The position numbers were made by a program, and so were the translations under genes. From Streptomyces sp. TG1A-60 (lineage in GTDB: Bacteria; Actinomycetota; Actinomycetes; Streptomycetales; Streptomycetaceae): DNA of 64,000 nt. The number at the start of each line of letters is the position of its first letter. Within the stretch, counting starts at the first letter, position 1. The DNA is taken from contig NZ_CP147520.1 in assembly GCF_037201975.1 (NCBI RefSeq), positions 4,774,001-4,838,000 of the forward strand, given 5' to 3'. The notes beneath the pieces are model-generated. The model was given only the letters and a program-made list of their open reading frames with translations, had not been told where the DNA came from and did not search any database. Positions 14,551 through 24,511 of the stretch are shown piece after piece.

Positions 14551-14977
14551 GGAGGCCAGGCGTCAGTACCTGTGCCGTGGTCAGTGTAGCGGGTGGTGGA
14601 TCAGGGGCGGGACGGGCCGTGTCGAAGGTCTGAGGGGGCGGTCAGAGGTGTGGCGCACGCCCCTGACCTACGCCACGCCCTCCGGCAGGAGGGCGGCGGA
14701 CGTGCCGTCGAGCTGCAGCCCGGCCGGTGGCGGTCGGTTTTCCGGTGTGGTCGGTTGGGTTCAAGTGGCCCTCGACGGGGGGGTGCCCCTATCTGTTTCG
14801 TCAACCCCGGTGGGGTCGGCTTGTAGGGGGTGATCCTGGTTTTCGGGAACGTCCCGCGAAGCGGGATGTTCCCGGCGGATCGGGTGGCTGATGGGCAGCC
14901 CGGTGGCCGGCAGGGCGGGAGTGGCCGTGCCGGTGCGCGGGCGTGATGGGGCCTGGAGGGCAGGGGCGGTGGAGTCG
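14551..14977. other. Gap between tRNA-Arg and IS110 transposase
   Basis: 427 bases with no convincing gene. It contains the tRNA promoter region and, at 14845-14873, a 13-bp hairpin (one G-T pair, GAA loop) beyond the 3' end of the IS110 gene, a likely terminator or part of the IS end. Confidence 0.6.
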
Positions 14978-16201
14978 TCAGGCGGCAAGGTCGACGTTGC
15001 CCGGGGTGCGTGTTTCGTAGAGGGCCCCGGTGCGGATCATCGCGTGGATGACGTTCACGCGCTGGCGGGCCAGGCGGAGGATCGCCTGGGTGTGGGTCTT
15101 GCCGCGTGCGCGTTGACGGTCGTAGTAGATCCGGGAGGACGGGTCGGCTTTGCAGCCGATCGCGGCGAACGCGGCCTGGAACAGGGCGCGTTTGAGGAGC
15201 CGGTTGCCGCGTTGGGGTGCGTGCTCGCCGCGGATGGAGGTGCCCGAGGACTTCGTGGCGGGCGCGAGCCCGGCGTAGGAGGCGAGGTGCCCGGCGGTGG
15301 GGAAGCCGGTGCCGTCACCGATCGCGACGATCACGGCCGCTGTGGTCCTGACGCCCAGGCCGGGCAGGGAGGTCAGGAGGTGGAAAAGAGGGAGGGCCTC
15401 CAGCAGGGCGGCGATCTCCTGCTCGGCCTGGCGGCGCTGGCTGTGGGCGGCGGCGAGCTGGGCGGCGAGTCCCGGCACGATCAGCGCGGATGCCTCGGTG
15501 CCCGGAACGACCAGGGTCTGCTCGGCGAGTGCGTCGAAGATCTCTGCGGTCAGGTGGTGGGCCTTGCGCGAACCGTGTGCCTTGAGCAGGGCCTCGCAGC
15601 GGGCCCGGCCCAGTTTCCTCAGTCTCGCCGGGGAGCCGTGTCGCTGAAGGAGGGCCTGGATGTAGGGGTAGGCCAGGCGGGGGCCGAGGACACGTTCGAG
15701 GGAGGGGTGGATCTGGGAGAGCAGGCCGCGCAGCCGGTTGGTGGTGCGGTTGACCTCGCCGGCCAGGTCGTTGTCGTAGCCGGTGAGCATGGTCAGCTCG
15801 GCCAGCACCTCGTCGTCGCGGTCCACCGCCCGCAGGGTGTGCGGCATGGTGCGGGCGGTCTCAGCGATCACGTAAGCGTCGCGGGCGTCGGTCTTGGCCT
15901 CGCCCGGGTGCAGATCGGCGGCCCGCCGCATCGACAAGCCGGGCAGGTAGGCCACCCGGCAGCCCGCCGCGCGGGCCACCGTCAGCGGCAGCGCACCGAT
16001 GTTGGCGACCTGGTCCACGATCACCAGGACAGTGCCGAACTTCGCCACCAGCCTGGTGAACAGCTCCAGCAGTTTCGGCTCGGTGTTGGGCAGCCGCTTG
16101 TCGTGCACGGTTCTGCCGTCCCCCGTCCGGCCGTGGGCATGGTGGAACTCCTTGCCCAGGTCCAGGCCGAGGAAGAGATCTATCGCGGTCGTGTCGACCA
16201 T
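14978..16201 (-). CDS. IS110-family transposase
   Basis: 407 residues from ATG 16201 ('MVDTTAIDLFLGLDLGKEFH'); the frame is open a further 24 codons upstream. N-terminal RuvC-like DEDD domain with D15 in LGLDLGK and the later acidic residues in VIVDQVAN and EAKTDARDAYVI. The C-terminal Transposase_20 domain has 'LTSLPGLGVRTTAAVIVAIG' and the conserved serine in GTSIRGEHAPQRGN. IS110 elements use no terminal inverted repeats in most cases and insert by a DEDD-serine mechanism, often with a bridge RNA made from the non-coding end (known for IS621-like members). The flanking non-coding stretches here (14551-14977 and 16202-16600) could encode such an RNA, which I did not fold. Confidence 0.9.
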   Translation of the reverse strand: MVDTTAIDLFLGLDLGKEFHHAHGRTGDGRTVHDKRLPNTEPKLLELFTRLVAKFGTVLVIVDQVANIGALPLTVARAAGCRVAYLPGLSMRRAADLHPGEAKTDARDAYVIAETARTMPHTLRAVDRDDEVLAELTMLTGYDNDLAGEVNRTTNRLRGLLSQIHPSLERVLGPRLAYPYIQALLQRHGSPARLRKLGRARCEALLKAHGSRKAHHLTAEIFDALAEQTLVVPGTEASALIVPGLAAQLAAAHSQRRQAEQEIAALLEALPLFHLLTSLPGLGVRTTAAVIVAIGDGTGFPTAGHLASYAGLAPATKSSGTSIRGEHAPQRGNRLLKRALFQAAFAAIGCKADPSSRIYYDRQRARGKTHTQAILRLARQRVNVIHAMIRTGALYETRTPGNVDLAA

Positions 16202-16600
16202 GTGCGCGTGCCCCTCGCCACTCGTCTCCTCAGACTCCCGGCCGTCCCTGCGGCACCACACGCCGGCAACCACGTTACGCAGACATGCCGCCCGTGAAGC
16301 GGCCCGGCATTGCGCCGGACCAGGCGGTCGTCAGGCCCCTCATCAGCGGTCAAGCGGTGCCCCGAAGCCCGGCGGCAACACCCCCCAGGTCATCCGCACG
16401 ACAGGGGGCACACAGCCATACCGGGCCCGGGGGCCAGGCGCCCCATTGCGGGCCACGAAAAAGGTAACGGGGCTTTTGGGGCGATGGTGGTGGGTAATTC
16501 CGTTTCTCCCGGGTGCCTCGTGGGCCTAGCGTGACCGCCGTCGTGCCGCATGATGTTCGACATTTCGAACATCGGGGAGGGTGGATGAGGGTGAACGGAT
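16202..16600. other. Gap upstream of IS110 and ABC remnant
   Basis: 399 bases without a gene. It includes the upstream end of the IS110 element and, near 16552, the palindromic operator candidate for the ABC locus. Nothing else is evident. Confidence 0.55.
16552..16573. promoter_or_regulatory. Palindromic operator candidate before the ABC remnant
   Basis: A perfect 9-bp inverted repeat, GATGTTCGA and TCGAACATC, with a CATT spacer. It lies about 30 bases before the ABC ATPase start. The nearby IclR-type gene is one candidate binder. Confidence 0.5.
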
Positions 16601-16903
16601 GTGGTGCCGTTGTCTGCGGTGATCGAGGCGCGCGGACTGTCCAAGGTGTTCCGGACGACCGTACGGCGGCCGGGACTCGCGGGGCACTCAGGTCGCTCGT
16701 CAGTCCGCAGCGCGTCGCCAAGGTCGCGGTGCGGGACGTCGGGTTCAGTGTGGGCAAGGGGGAGTTGCTCGCGTTGCTCGGTCCCAACGGGGCCGGGAAG
16801 TCCACCACGATCAAGATGCTCACCGGGATCCTGACGCCCACGTCCGGCGAGGCGCTGGTCGCCGGGGTCGTGCCGCACCGGGACCGGGAGCGCCCCGCCC
16901 CGG
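16601..16903 (+). pseudogene. ABC exporter ATPase remnant
   Basis: GTG at 16601 begins 'VVPLSAVIEARGLSKVFRTT', the start of an NatA-type ATPase. At 16681-16684 the frame shifts (a GGGG run that should be GGGGG), and reading continues in another frame with Walker A LLGPNGAGKSTT and TGILTPTSGEALVAGVVP. The coding homology then stops abruptly at about 16893, before the Q-loop, signature LSGGQ and Walker B. The missing two thirds, and probably the first permease gene, are deleted, since the next sequence is the start of a second permease. This locus is decayed even if the homopolymer frameshift is a sequencing error. Confidence 0.8.
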
Positions 16904-17700
16904 ATGACCGCCACCGCCGTACGGCTGCTCGTCCAGGTCTGCCTGGGGCGAGTTCCTGATGGGCGTCTCCGCCGGGGCGATCTGGCAGGTCTCGATCATC
17001 GTCTTCGCCTCGGTGCTGCTCACCCGGTTCCCCGGCCTCGGCGGCTGGTCCAGCTCCGACGTGCTGCTCATCGCCAGCATGCGCATGGTCGCGCACGGGC
17101 TGTACGTGCTGTTCCTCGGCCGGGTCCAGTACATGAACATCCTGGTCCAGGAGGGCGTCGTCGAGCCCTGTCCGATCCGGCCGATGCCGGTCTACCGGCA
17201 GATCCAGCTGGCCTTCTTCCCGGTCAACGCCATCGGTGACCTGGTCGTCGCGGTCGGCCTGTTCGTCGCCGCGCTCCAGCGCAGTCGCCTCGACTGGACG
17301 GCGGGCCGGATCGCGTACGTGGTGGCGGGGGTGCTCGGCGGCATGCTGGTCGAGGCCGCGCTCTTCACGGCCCTGGCCGCCGCCGCGCTCCACTTCCCGG
17401 CCACCTCGTACTGGAGCCGGTGGCTGGAGGAGCTGATGGGGGCCTTCGGCAGCTATCCCCTGAGTATCCTGCCGAAGGCAGCCTCCGCCGCGTTCACGTT
17501 CGTCGTGCCGCTCGCCTTCATCGCCTACTTCCCGGCCGGCGTGCTGACCGGCCACGGCGACTCGATGGGTGTACCGGAAGCGCTCGCGGCGGCCTCATCG
17601 TTCGTCGGCCTCACGGCCTTCGTCCTGTCACGTCTGCTGTGGAACCGGAGCCTGCGTCGGTACACGGGCGTCAACGGCCGAGCGGGCAGACCGAGAGCGG
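16904..17700 (+). pseudogene. ABC-2 type permease (DUF990-like), damaged
   Basis: ATG 16904 starts 'MTATAVRLLVQVCL', then a frameshift in a G run (about 16943-16948) leads to the main frame, which resumes with 'FLMGVSAGAIWQVSIIVF'. Six hydrophobic segments follow, with the family stretches 'VEPCPIRPMPVYRQIQLAFF' and 'SYWSRWLEELMGAFGSYPL'. The frame runs on to 17945 into the convergent IclR gene, but the homology ends near 17680 ('LSRLLWNRSLRRYTG'). With its ATPase truncated, it cannot form a working exporter. The substrate of the original transporter is unknown. Confidence 0.75.
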
Positions 17701-17805
17701 GTGGGAGACGCGGCCCCCGGGGGGCACCCCGCAGCTGGACACATGACCTCGCGCAGCCACAGGCGGCTCTTCGCGGCGCGGCGCCCGCCCACCGGCTGCC
17801 GGGGG

Positions 17806-19519
17806 TCAGACCTCGGCGACCCGTCGGAACATCCCCGCCACCCGCAGATCCGACTCGATGCGCTCCACCGTCGCCCGCAGCTCCGGCAGCACGTCCGCCA
17901 CGCACTCCTCGACGGTCCGCCGGCTGCTGTGCATCGCGACGTTGACCGCGGCGACGACCCGTCCGTCCCGGTCTCGGACGGGCGCGGCGACGGAGCGCAG
18001 CCCCTCCTCCAGCTCACCGTCGACCAGGGCGTAGCCGGCGGCCCGTACGCGTTCCAGGACGGCCAGCAGCTCCCGCCGGTCGGTGACGGTGTGGGGGGTC
18101 AGTCGGATGAGGCGCTCCGGGAGGGAGATCTCCGGGAGCAGGTCGGCGAGCATGACGCGTCCCAGGGAGGTCGCGTAGGCCGGCAGACGTGTCCCGAGGG
18201 TGATGTTGACGCTCATGATCCGGCTGGTGGCGACCCGCGCGGTGTACTGCACCTCCTCCCCGCCCCCGGTGAGGATCGCGAGGGACGCCGAGTCGTGGAC
18301 CCGCGCGGAGAGTTCGGCCAGGTGGGGCGCGGCGATCCGGGGAGGGGGAGCATCGACAGGGGCGGGAAGCCCAGGCCCAGCACCCGGGGAGTGAGGCTGA
18401 AGAAGCGGTCGTGCGAGGTGACATACCCGAGGTGTTCGAGGGTGATCAGCGCGCGGCGGGCCGTCGCCCGGGGGAGCCCGGTGGTCCGGGCGACCTCGGT
18501 GAGGGTGAGTTCGGCCCGGCCCTCGCCGAAGGAGGTGATCACGGTGAGCCCCCGGGCGAGCGACTCGACGAACTCCCGGCCCAGTTCCTGCTTGGAGGCA
18601 CCCGTCCAGGCGGCGAGGCCGGAGGGGCCTGTGGAGGCGTCCGCCCCGGTGGCGAGGCCGGGGTGACCCGTGGAGGTGCCCGCCCCGGTGGTGGCCTCCC
18701 GCGGCTTTCGCAGCTCCCGTTCCATCTCCGCGACGGTCGCCCGCAGCCGTGGCAGCAGTGCCGAGCGCAGCGACCGCGTGGTGTGGCGGCTGGTGTGGCT
18801 GACGACGCTCGCCACACACGCGACCCGTCCGGTACGGGGATCCCGTACGGGTACGGACACCGCCACCAGCCCCGGCTCGATCCGCTGGTCGTCCAGTGCC
18901 CACCCCTGGGCGCCCGCGCGCGACGTACGGGACTCGAAGTCGTCGTACGCGCCGGCGCGCGGTGGTACGGCGGGGAAGCCGCGCCCCTCGGGGTCGGCCG
19001 CGCGCCGGGCCTGCCAGCGGGCCCGGTCCGCCGGCCCCCACTCGGTGGCGAAGAGCGGGCCGGGTGCGGTGCGTTCGGCGGGGAGGAGGTCGCCGATGCG
19101 GAAGCTGAGGGACATCGCACGGCGGCGGGTGGCCTGGTGGATGAAGCGGATGCCGTCCCGGTCGCCGACCGCCAGGGAGACCGACTCGTCCAGCTCGTCG
19201 GCGAGGGCGTCCGCGTGGGCGTCGAGGAGACGGGGGAGGCGGAGCGCGGCGAGGTAGGCGTTGCCCAGCTCCATCAGGCGGGGGCGAGGACCGCGTCCCG
19301 GCCGTCCAGCCGTACGTAGCCCATGCGGGCCAGCGTCGCCGTGATCCGGTCGACCGTGGAACGCGCGAGCCCCGTGGCCTTCTCCAGCCCGCTCAGGCTC
19401 AGCGTCCCGTCCGCCTCGGTGAGCCGGCGCAGCACGGTGATCCCCCGCATGAGGGGGGCGACGGCCTCGGTGGGGGCGGGAGCGGGGGCGGAGGCTGCGC
19501 TCGTGACGTTCGGGAGCAT
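17806..19519 (-). pseudogene. Double-domain IclR regulator, two frameshifts
   Basis: From ATG 19519 to TGA 17806 the sequence encodes two IclR units in one chain, each with a winged helix and an effector domain. The N-terminal helix-turn-helix ('LSLSGLEKATGLARSTVDRI') runs into a frame break at 19280-19284 (five Gs where six are needed on the plus strand). The second ('LTLTEVARTTGLPRATARRA') is followed by a break at 18339-18342. Restoring one base at each joins an uninterrupted protein of about 570 residues. Both errors are in homopolymers, so the gene may be intact. Such double IclR proteins regulate catabolic or secondary pathways. It is convergent with the ABC remnant. Confidence 0.75.
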
Positions 19520-19582
19520 GGGGTCACGGTAATGCCGCGCCGCTGGGCCGGGTTCCTTGGAGCCCGGGGCGCCCGTGCGTCG

Positions 19583-19630
19583 GCGGGTGCGGGTGCGGGT
19601 GCGGGTGCGGGTGCCGGTGCGGCTGCGGGT
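19583..19630. repeat. GTGCGG hexamer repeat
   Basis: About eight imperfect copies of a 6-base unit (GCGGGT) in the 283-base gap between the IclR and metalloprotease genes. Such short tandem repeats can vary in copy number by slippage. Confidence 0.7.
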
Positions 19631-19802
19631 GGTTCGTGGTGGCTCGCGCGGTTCCCCGCACCCCTGAGGGACAGGGGCGCACCCGGGCTTCTCAGCGGCA
19701 CGGGAACACGCGACCAGCCCCCCACCCGCCAGCACCCACCCACCCGCCCCCTCACCGCAGCAACCCACCCCTGTCCCCGCTGTCCCTCGGGTCACCGCCG
19801 AC

Positions 19803-21217
19803 TCACCACCACCCGATGCTCCCCCCGGCATCCGTCCCCGTCACCGTGATCTCGACCCCCGCTCGCCCATCCTTGAAGGACTCACCGGGGACGAACGGCG
19901 CGTCGGAGAGCTCCGCGTGGACGTTGGGGCTGCGGGTGCACCCCCCGCTGTCGCGGCGGGAGTCGTAGACCTCGATCGGCCCGTGCCCGGTGTCGACGGT
20001 CGCGTCGACCTTGTAGACGAGGACGCCGGGCCGGCACACGACGGCGTCGTTGCCGGCCCGGGTACGCAGCTCGACGGCGTACGCGGTCCGGGAGTCGAGG
20101 GGGACGACGACCAGCTTGGCGCCGCCGGGGGTGGCGAGCGGGGTCAGCGTGTACTCGGCCGTGCCGGCGGTCGCCGCACAGCCGACCTGCGTCGCGTCGA
20201 GCCAGCCGAGTTTCCACTTGTGCCAGCCGAGAAGGTCGTTGTCGACGCCCCAGTCCTCGCTCATGATGTCCCAGTGCCCGACCGCGCCGCCGCCCTCGTG
20301 GGTGTAGAGGTCCGGCAGGCCGAAGACGTGGCCGTTCTCGTGGGGGAGGACGCGGTAGCCGGTCTCCGCGTACGAGCCCGAGCCGTCGTCCTGGCGGCTG
20401 TAGACGAAGGAGGCGTTGGCGAGCGGGACGCCGTCCGCGACCGGCGCCTCCCGGTTCCCGGCGAAGGTCACCGAGAGGACGGTGTCGAGGGCGGAGGGGC
20501 CCGCGTTCGGGGTGACGAGGACGTTGACGAGGTCGTATGACCGGAAGTCCACCAGCGGGTCGGCGACCCGCACCAGGTCCTGGACCAGCCGGCGGTAGCC
20601 GGGGTCGAAGGGGGCGCCGCGCTCTATGCCGTACGAGCGGAAGGGCCTCGGCATCCGCAGCCACTCCGTGAGCGGGGCCTCGGGGCGGTAGTCGATACGG
20701 CCGTAACTGCTGGTCCTGAACCATTTCTGGGTCTGGGGGCGAACTCCGCGAAGCGGTCCATCGCGCTGCCCTCGCCGGGCGCGTCGGAGAAGTCGATCAT
20801 GAGGTTGAGGGCGCGGACCGTGCCGGTGGAGCGGGAGTAGCGGGGCGGGGTCGGGATGCCCTCGGACATCTGGGTGCCGAGCGGGCCGCGGATCCTGCAG
20901 GGGTCGAGCGCCGAACCGCGGGCCAGGGTGGTGGTCCCCGCGGCCGTCGTCGTCTTTTTCGCCACGACGTGCCCGGTGCCGGCGGAGGTGCTGACCGCGA
21001 ACGTGAGAACGGTGACCGAGGCGAGCGCGACGACGCGGCGCGGCCGTATCCGGCGCGGCCCCTTCGGGCCGGGTGGCTGGGACGTGCGTATCCGGCGCGC
21101 CCCCTTCGGGCCGGGTGGCTGGGATGTGCGTATCCGTCGCGTCCCCTCCGCGTGGGGCGGCTGGGAGAAACGTTTCCGGCGCTGAGGTATCCCGTTTCTG
21201 CGGAACGGCTGCTGCAT
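19803..21217 (-). CDS. Secreted M6-type metalloprotease (frameshifted)
   Basis: About 471 residues from ATG 21217 if one base is restored in the G run at 20735-20739 (five, expected six). The N-terminus is long and basic with 14-residue repeats (see 21045-21170), then a hydrophobic signal segment 'VVALASVTVLTFAVSTSAG'. The catalytic zinc motif is H-ENG-H in LPHENGHVFGLPDLYTHEGG, with the aspartate typical of M6 (immune inhibitor A-like) proteases. The C-terminal part is beta-rich. It is probably exported and may degrade extracellular protein. Its true start may lie after the repeats. It has no operon partner. Confidence 0.78.
21045..21170. repeat. 42-bp tandem repeat (3 copies)
   Basis: Units begin at 21045, 21087 and 21129, and a partial fourth at 21171. 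Being a multiple of three, they add 14 residues each (RRIRTSQPPGPKGA type) to the N-terminus of the metalloprotease. Confidence 0.8.
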
Positions 21218-21491
21218 ACACGCGCCCTTCGCTCCACGGCAGCCGACCGGTGACGAGGCTGCGCCCTTTCGATCACCCTGTGTCGGGGGGTGCGCGGGCG
21301 CGCGCTGGAAGGGCCGAACGTGGGTGTCACATCCCGCGGGGAGTGACTCAGGTCACAGAAGATTCTTCGGAGGCGGGAAATAACCGGGGACCGTTTCCCC
21401 GTTTGGTCAGGTGTCCGAGCGAAACGGGGATTTCATCCCCGGATAGCCATCGGGCGCCCCCACATCTCATGATCCGGACGAGGAGCACGCC

Positions 21492-22145
21492 GTGGAGACC
21501 GCCACCCCCGTGCGCCGCAAGGCGCCCCGCCCCCGGGCCGACGCCCTGCGTAACCGGGAGCGGATCGTCACCGCCGCCCGGGAGATGTTCGTGGAGTTCG
21601 GCCCCGAGGTGCCGCTCGACGAGATCGCCCGCCGGGCCGGTGTCGGTAACGCCACGCTGTACCGCAACTTCCCGGACCGCGACGCGCTCGTGCGTGAGGT
21701 CGTGTGCTCGGTCATGGACCGTACGGTTCTCGCGGCCGAGGCCGCGCTCACGGAGACCGGCGACGCGTTCGAGGCGCTCTCGCGCTTCGTGCACACCTCC
21801 GCCGACGAGCGGGTGAGCGCGCTCTGCCCGATGATCCAGAGCACGTTCGACAGGTACCACCCGGACCTGGAGGCGGCGCGCGAGCGGCTGGAGGAGCAGG
21901 TCGAACGCATCATGCGGCGGGCCCGGGAGGCCGGCCGGCTCCGCGCCGACGTGGGCGTCGGTGACCTGATGATCGCGGTCAGCCAGCTCAGCAGGCCCCC
22001 GGCCGGGGCCCTGTGCGCGGGCGTCGACCCCTTCGTCCACCGCCACCTGCAACTGTTCCTGGACGGCCTGCGCGCCCCGGCCGCCTCCGAACTGCCCGGC
22101 ACCCCCGTGACCGTGGCGGAACTACGGAGGACCTGCCCTTCCTGA
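21492..22145 (+). CDS. TetR-family repressor
   Basis: 217 residues from GTG 21492. N-terminal TetR helix-turn-helix, 'NRERIVTAAREMFVEFGPEV' then 'LDEIARRAGVGNATLYRNFP', at about residues 20-65. The C-terminal ligand domain is helical. It is followed after 176 bases by an MFS exporter gene in the same direction, so it most likely represses that exporter and responds to its substrate. The spacer to that gene holds a 16-base direct repeat (CCCCGACCTTGACCTG, twice, near 22160-22192) of unknown role. Confidence 0.88.
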   Translation: METATPVRRKAPRPRADALRNRERIVTAAREMFVEFGPEVPLDEIARRAGVGNATLYRNFPDRDALVREVVCSVMDRTVLAAEAALTETGDAFEALSRFVHTSADERVSALCPMIQSTFDRYHPDLEAARERLEEQVERIMRRAREAGRLRADVGVGDLMIAVSQLSRPPAGALCAGVDPFVHRHLQLFLDGLRAPAASELPGTPVTVAELRRTCPS

Positions 22146-22321
22146 CCTGCCTCGACTCGCCCCGACCTTGACCTGCCCCGACCTTGACCTGATCTGGCCT
22201 GCGTCGAATGACCGACCTCACGGCTGTCGTCTGACGACGAGCCGCTGTCTCCGGACGCCCGTTCCGTCGCCCGATACCGATACCGATTCTTCCGTCACGA
22301 AGTCCCGAAGTGGGTTCCTCC

Positions 22322-23920
22322 ATGTCCGAAACAGTCCGCAGCGTCCCCGAGCCGGTGGGCGGTCCGCACACGGACCCGCACCACGAGGTGGGCAACGACC
22401 CGCACCACGATGCGCACGGCGACGCGCACGCCAGCCGCTGGAAAGCGCTCGTCTTCATCGCCCTGGCCCAGCTGATGGTCGTGCTCGACGCGACCATCGT
22501 GAACATCGCCCTCCCGTCCGCCCAGCAGGACCTGGGAATATCGGACGGCAACCGCCAGTGGGTCATCACGGCGTACGCCCTGGCCTTCGGCGGTCTGCTC
22601 CTCTTCGGCGGCCGGATCTCCGACCTGTGGGGCCGCAAGCGCACCTTCGTCACCGGTCTGATCGGCTTCGCCGGCGCCTCCGCACTGGGCGGCGCGGCCA
22701 CCGGTGAGGCGATGATGCTGGGCGCCCGCGCGCTCCAGGGCGCCTTCGGCGCACTCCTCGCGCCCGCCGCGCTCTCCCTGCTCGCCGTGATGTTCACGGA
22801 CGCCAAGGAGCGCGCCAAGGCGTTCGGCATCTACGGCGCGATCGCCGGTGGCGGCGGCGCCGTGGGCCTGATCCTCGGCGGTGTCCTGACCGAGTACCTG
22901 GACTGGCGCTGGACGTTCTTCGTCAACATCCCGTTCGCGGTGATCGCGGCGGCCGGCGCGTACTTCGTCATCCGTGAGCCGGCGGGCGGCCGTAACCGCT
23001 CCCCGCTCGACATCCCGGGCGTGATCCTTTCCACCCTGGGTCTGGTCTCCCTGGTCTACGGCTTCACCCGCGCCGAGTCCGACGGCTGGGGCGACTCCAT
23101 GACCGTCACCCTCTTCCTCGCCTCGGCGGCGCTCCTCGCGGCCTTCGTGTTCGTCGAGTCGAGGGTCAAGGCCCCGCTGCTGCCGCTGCGCGTGATCATC
23201 GAGCGCAACCGCGGCGGTGTCTATCTCTCCCTCGGCCTCGCGATCATCGCGATGTTCGGCCTGTTCCTCTTCCTGACCTACTACCTGCAGATCGTGAAGG
23301 GGTACTCGCCGGTCGTGACCGGCTTCGCCTTCCTGCCCATGATCGCGGGCATGATCATCGGCTCCACCCAGATCGGCACCCGCCTCATGACCCGGGTCCC
23401 GCCGCGCCTGCTGATGGCGCCGGGCTTCCTGGTCGCCGGCCTCGGCATGCTGCTGCTCACCCAGATGGAGACCGACTCCTCCTACGCGGGCCTGCTGCTG
23501 CCGGCACAGCTGCTGCTCGGCCTGGGCATGGGTACGGCGTTCATGCCGGCCATGTCACTGGCCACGTACGGGGTCGAGCCGCGGGACGCGGGCGTGGCCT
23601 CCGCGATGGTCAACACCTCCCAGCAGGTCGGCGGCGCCATCGGCACGGCCCTGCTGAACACCGTCGCCGCCTCCGCGACCACGTCCTACATCGAGGACCG
23701 CATCGCCACCGCCCCCTCCCGGTCCGCCGCCCGGCTCGTCGAACTCCAGGGCATGGTCCACGGCTACACCAGCGCCATCTGGTTCGCCGTGGGCATCCTC
23801 GTCGCCTCCGCCGTCATCGCCTTCACGTTCGTCACCACGGGCAAGCCGGACATGACGGCCGGCGCGGGCCAGAGTGAGGACACGACGGACGAGGTGAAGG
23901 TCCCGGTGATCGCCCACTGA
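22322..23920 (+). CDS. MFS drug exporter, DHA2 (EmrB/QacA) type
   Basis: 532 residues from ATG 22322. A His-rich cytoplasmic N-terminus (HTDPHHEVGNDPHHDAHGDA) precedes 14 predicted membrane segments. Family motifs are 'LDATIVNIALPSAQQDLG' in the first segment, the motif A loop 'GGRISDLWGRKRTF' and motif C 'GPxxG'-like 'GGAVGLILGGVLTEYLDWRW'. It exports toxic organic compounds with proton exchange. Control by the TetR gene upstream is likely. The His-rich tail could bind metal; that is speculation. Confidence 0.9.
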   Translation: MSETVRSVPEPVGGPHTDPHHEVGNDPHHDAHGDAHASRWKALVFIALAQLMVVLDATIVNIALPSAQQDLGISDGNRQWVITAYALAFGGLLLFGGRISDLWGRKRTFVTGLIGFAGASALGGAATGEAMMLGARALQGAFGALLAPAALSLLAVMFTDAKERAKAFGIYGAIAGGGGAVGLILGGVLTEYLDWRWTFFVNIPFAVIAAAGAYFVIREPAGGRNRSPLDIPGVILSTLGLVSLVYGFTRAESDGWGDSMTVTLFLASAALLAAFVFVESRVKAPLLPLRVIIERNRGGVYLSLGLAIIAMFGLFLFLTYYLQIVKGYSPVVTGFAFLPMIAGMIIGSTQIGTRLMTRVPPRLLMAPGFLVAGLGMLLLTQMETDSSYAGLLLPAQLLLGLGMGTAFMPAMSLATYGVEPRDAGVASAMVNTSQQVGGAIGTALLNTVAASATTSYIEDRIATAPSRSAARLVELQGMVHGYTSAIWFAVGILVASAVIAFTFVTTGKPDMTAGAGQSEDTTDEVKVPVIAH

Positions 23921-23924
23921 GGTG

Positions 23925-23962
23925 GGGGAAGGAGAAGGCGTGCGGCCCCCTTCTCCTTCCCC
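23925..23962. terminator. Bidirectional terminator between MFS and MarR genes
   Basis: Perfect 14-bp stem, 23925-23938 with 23949-23962, loop of 10, lying between the convergent MFS and MarR genes. Confidence 0.85.
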
Positions 23963-23978
23963 GCGCCCGCCGGGCGTC

Positions 23979-24485
23979 CTACCGGAGCCACGGCAGGTCC
24001 GCCCCCGCCTCCTTCGGCTGAAGCCCCTCCGCGATGATCCCCATGATCTCGCCGAGGGTCTTCTGCTGTGCGGGGGACAACCGGTCGAACAGCGCCTGCC
24101 GCACCGCGGCCACATGCCCCGGCGCGCTCTGGGAGAGCATCTCCAGCCCCCCGTCCGTCAGCACCGCGAACTGGCCCCGCTTGTCCACTGGGCAGTCCTC
24201 GCGCCGCGCCCACCCGCTCTTCTCCAGCCTGGCGACGGCGTGCGACAGCCGAGACCGTGTGATCTTCGTGCGCTTCGCCAGCTCGGTCATCCGCAGGCGC
24301 CGCTGCGGCGCCGCGGAGAGCACCACGAGCAGGTGGTAGTAGAGATGCGGCATGCCCGCGTCGCGCTGCAGCTGGCGGTCGAGATGGTCCTCAAGCAGGG
24401 TCGTGGCGTGCACGTATGCGAGCCAGGTGCGCTGCTCATCGTCGGTGAGCCAGCGGGGTTCTTCGTCAGCGGATGCGGTCTTCAT
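23979..24485 (-). CDS. MarR-family regulator
   Basis: 168 residues from ATG 24485. Winged helix at about residues 62-100: 'RLRMTELAKRTKITRSRLSH', then 'VARLEKSGWARREDCPVDKR'. It is transcribed away from the extradiol dioxygenase gene, and the gap between them contains a TTGAAGTTTGAACT near-palindrome (24512-24525) that may be its operator. MarR proteins of this sort answer to phenolic or oxidative signals, which fits the neighbouring ring-opening enzyme. Confidence 0.88.
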   Translation of the reverse strand: MKTASADEEPRWLTDDEQRTWLAYVHATTLLEDHLDRQLQRDAGMPHLYYHLLVVLSAAPQRRLRMTELAKRTKITRSRLSHAVARLEKSGWARREDCPVDKRGQFAVLTDGGLEMLSQSAPGHVAAVRQALFDRLSPAQQKTLGEIMGIIAEGLQPKEAGADLPWLR

Positions 24486-24511
24486 ACTCCCACTGTACGA
24501 GGCCCCTTCTT

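Noticed and set aside
14891..16297. 468-codon frame opposite IS110
   Set aside because: Antisense shadow of the transposase.
19583..19630. CRISPR-like repeats
   Set aside because: Simple 6-base tandem repeat without spacers; no array was seen anywhere in the window.
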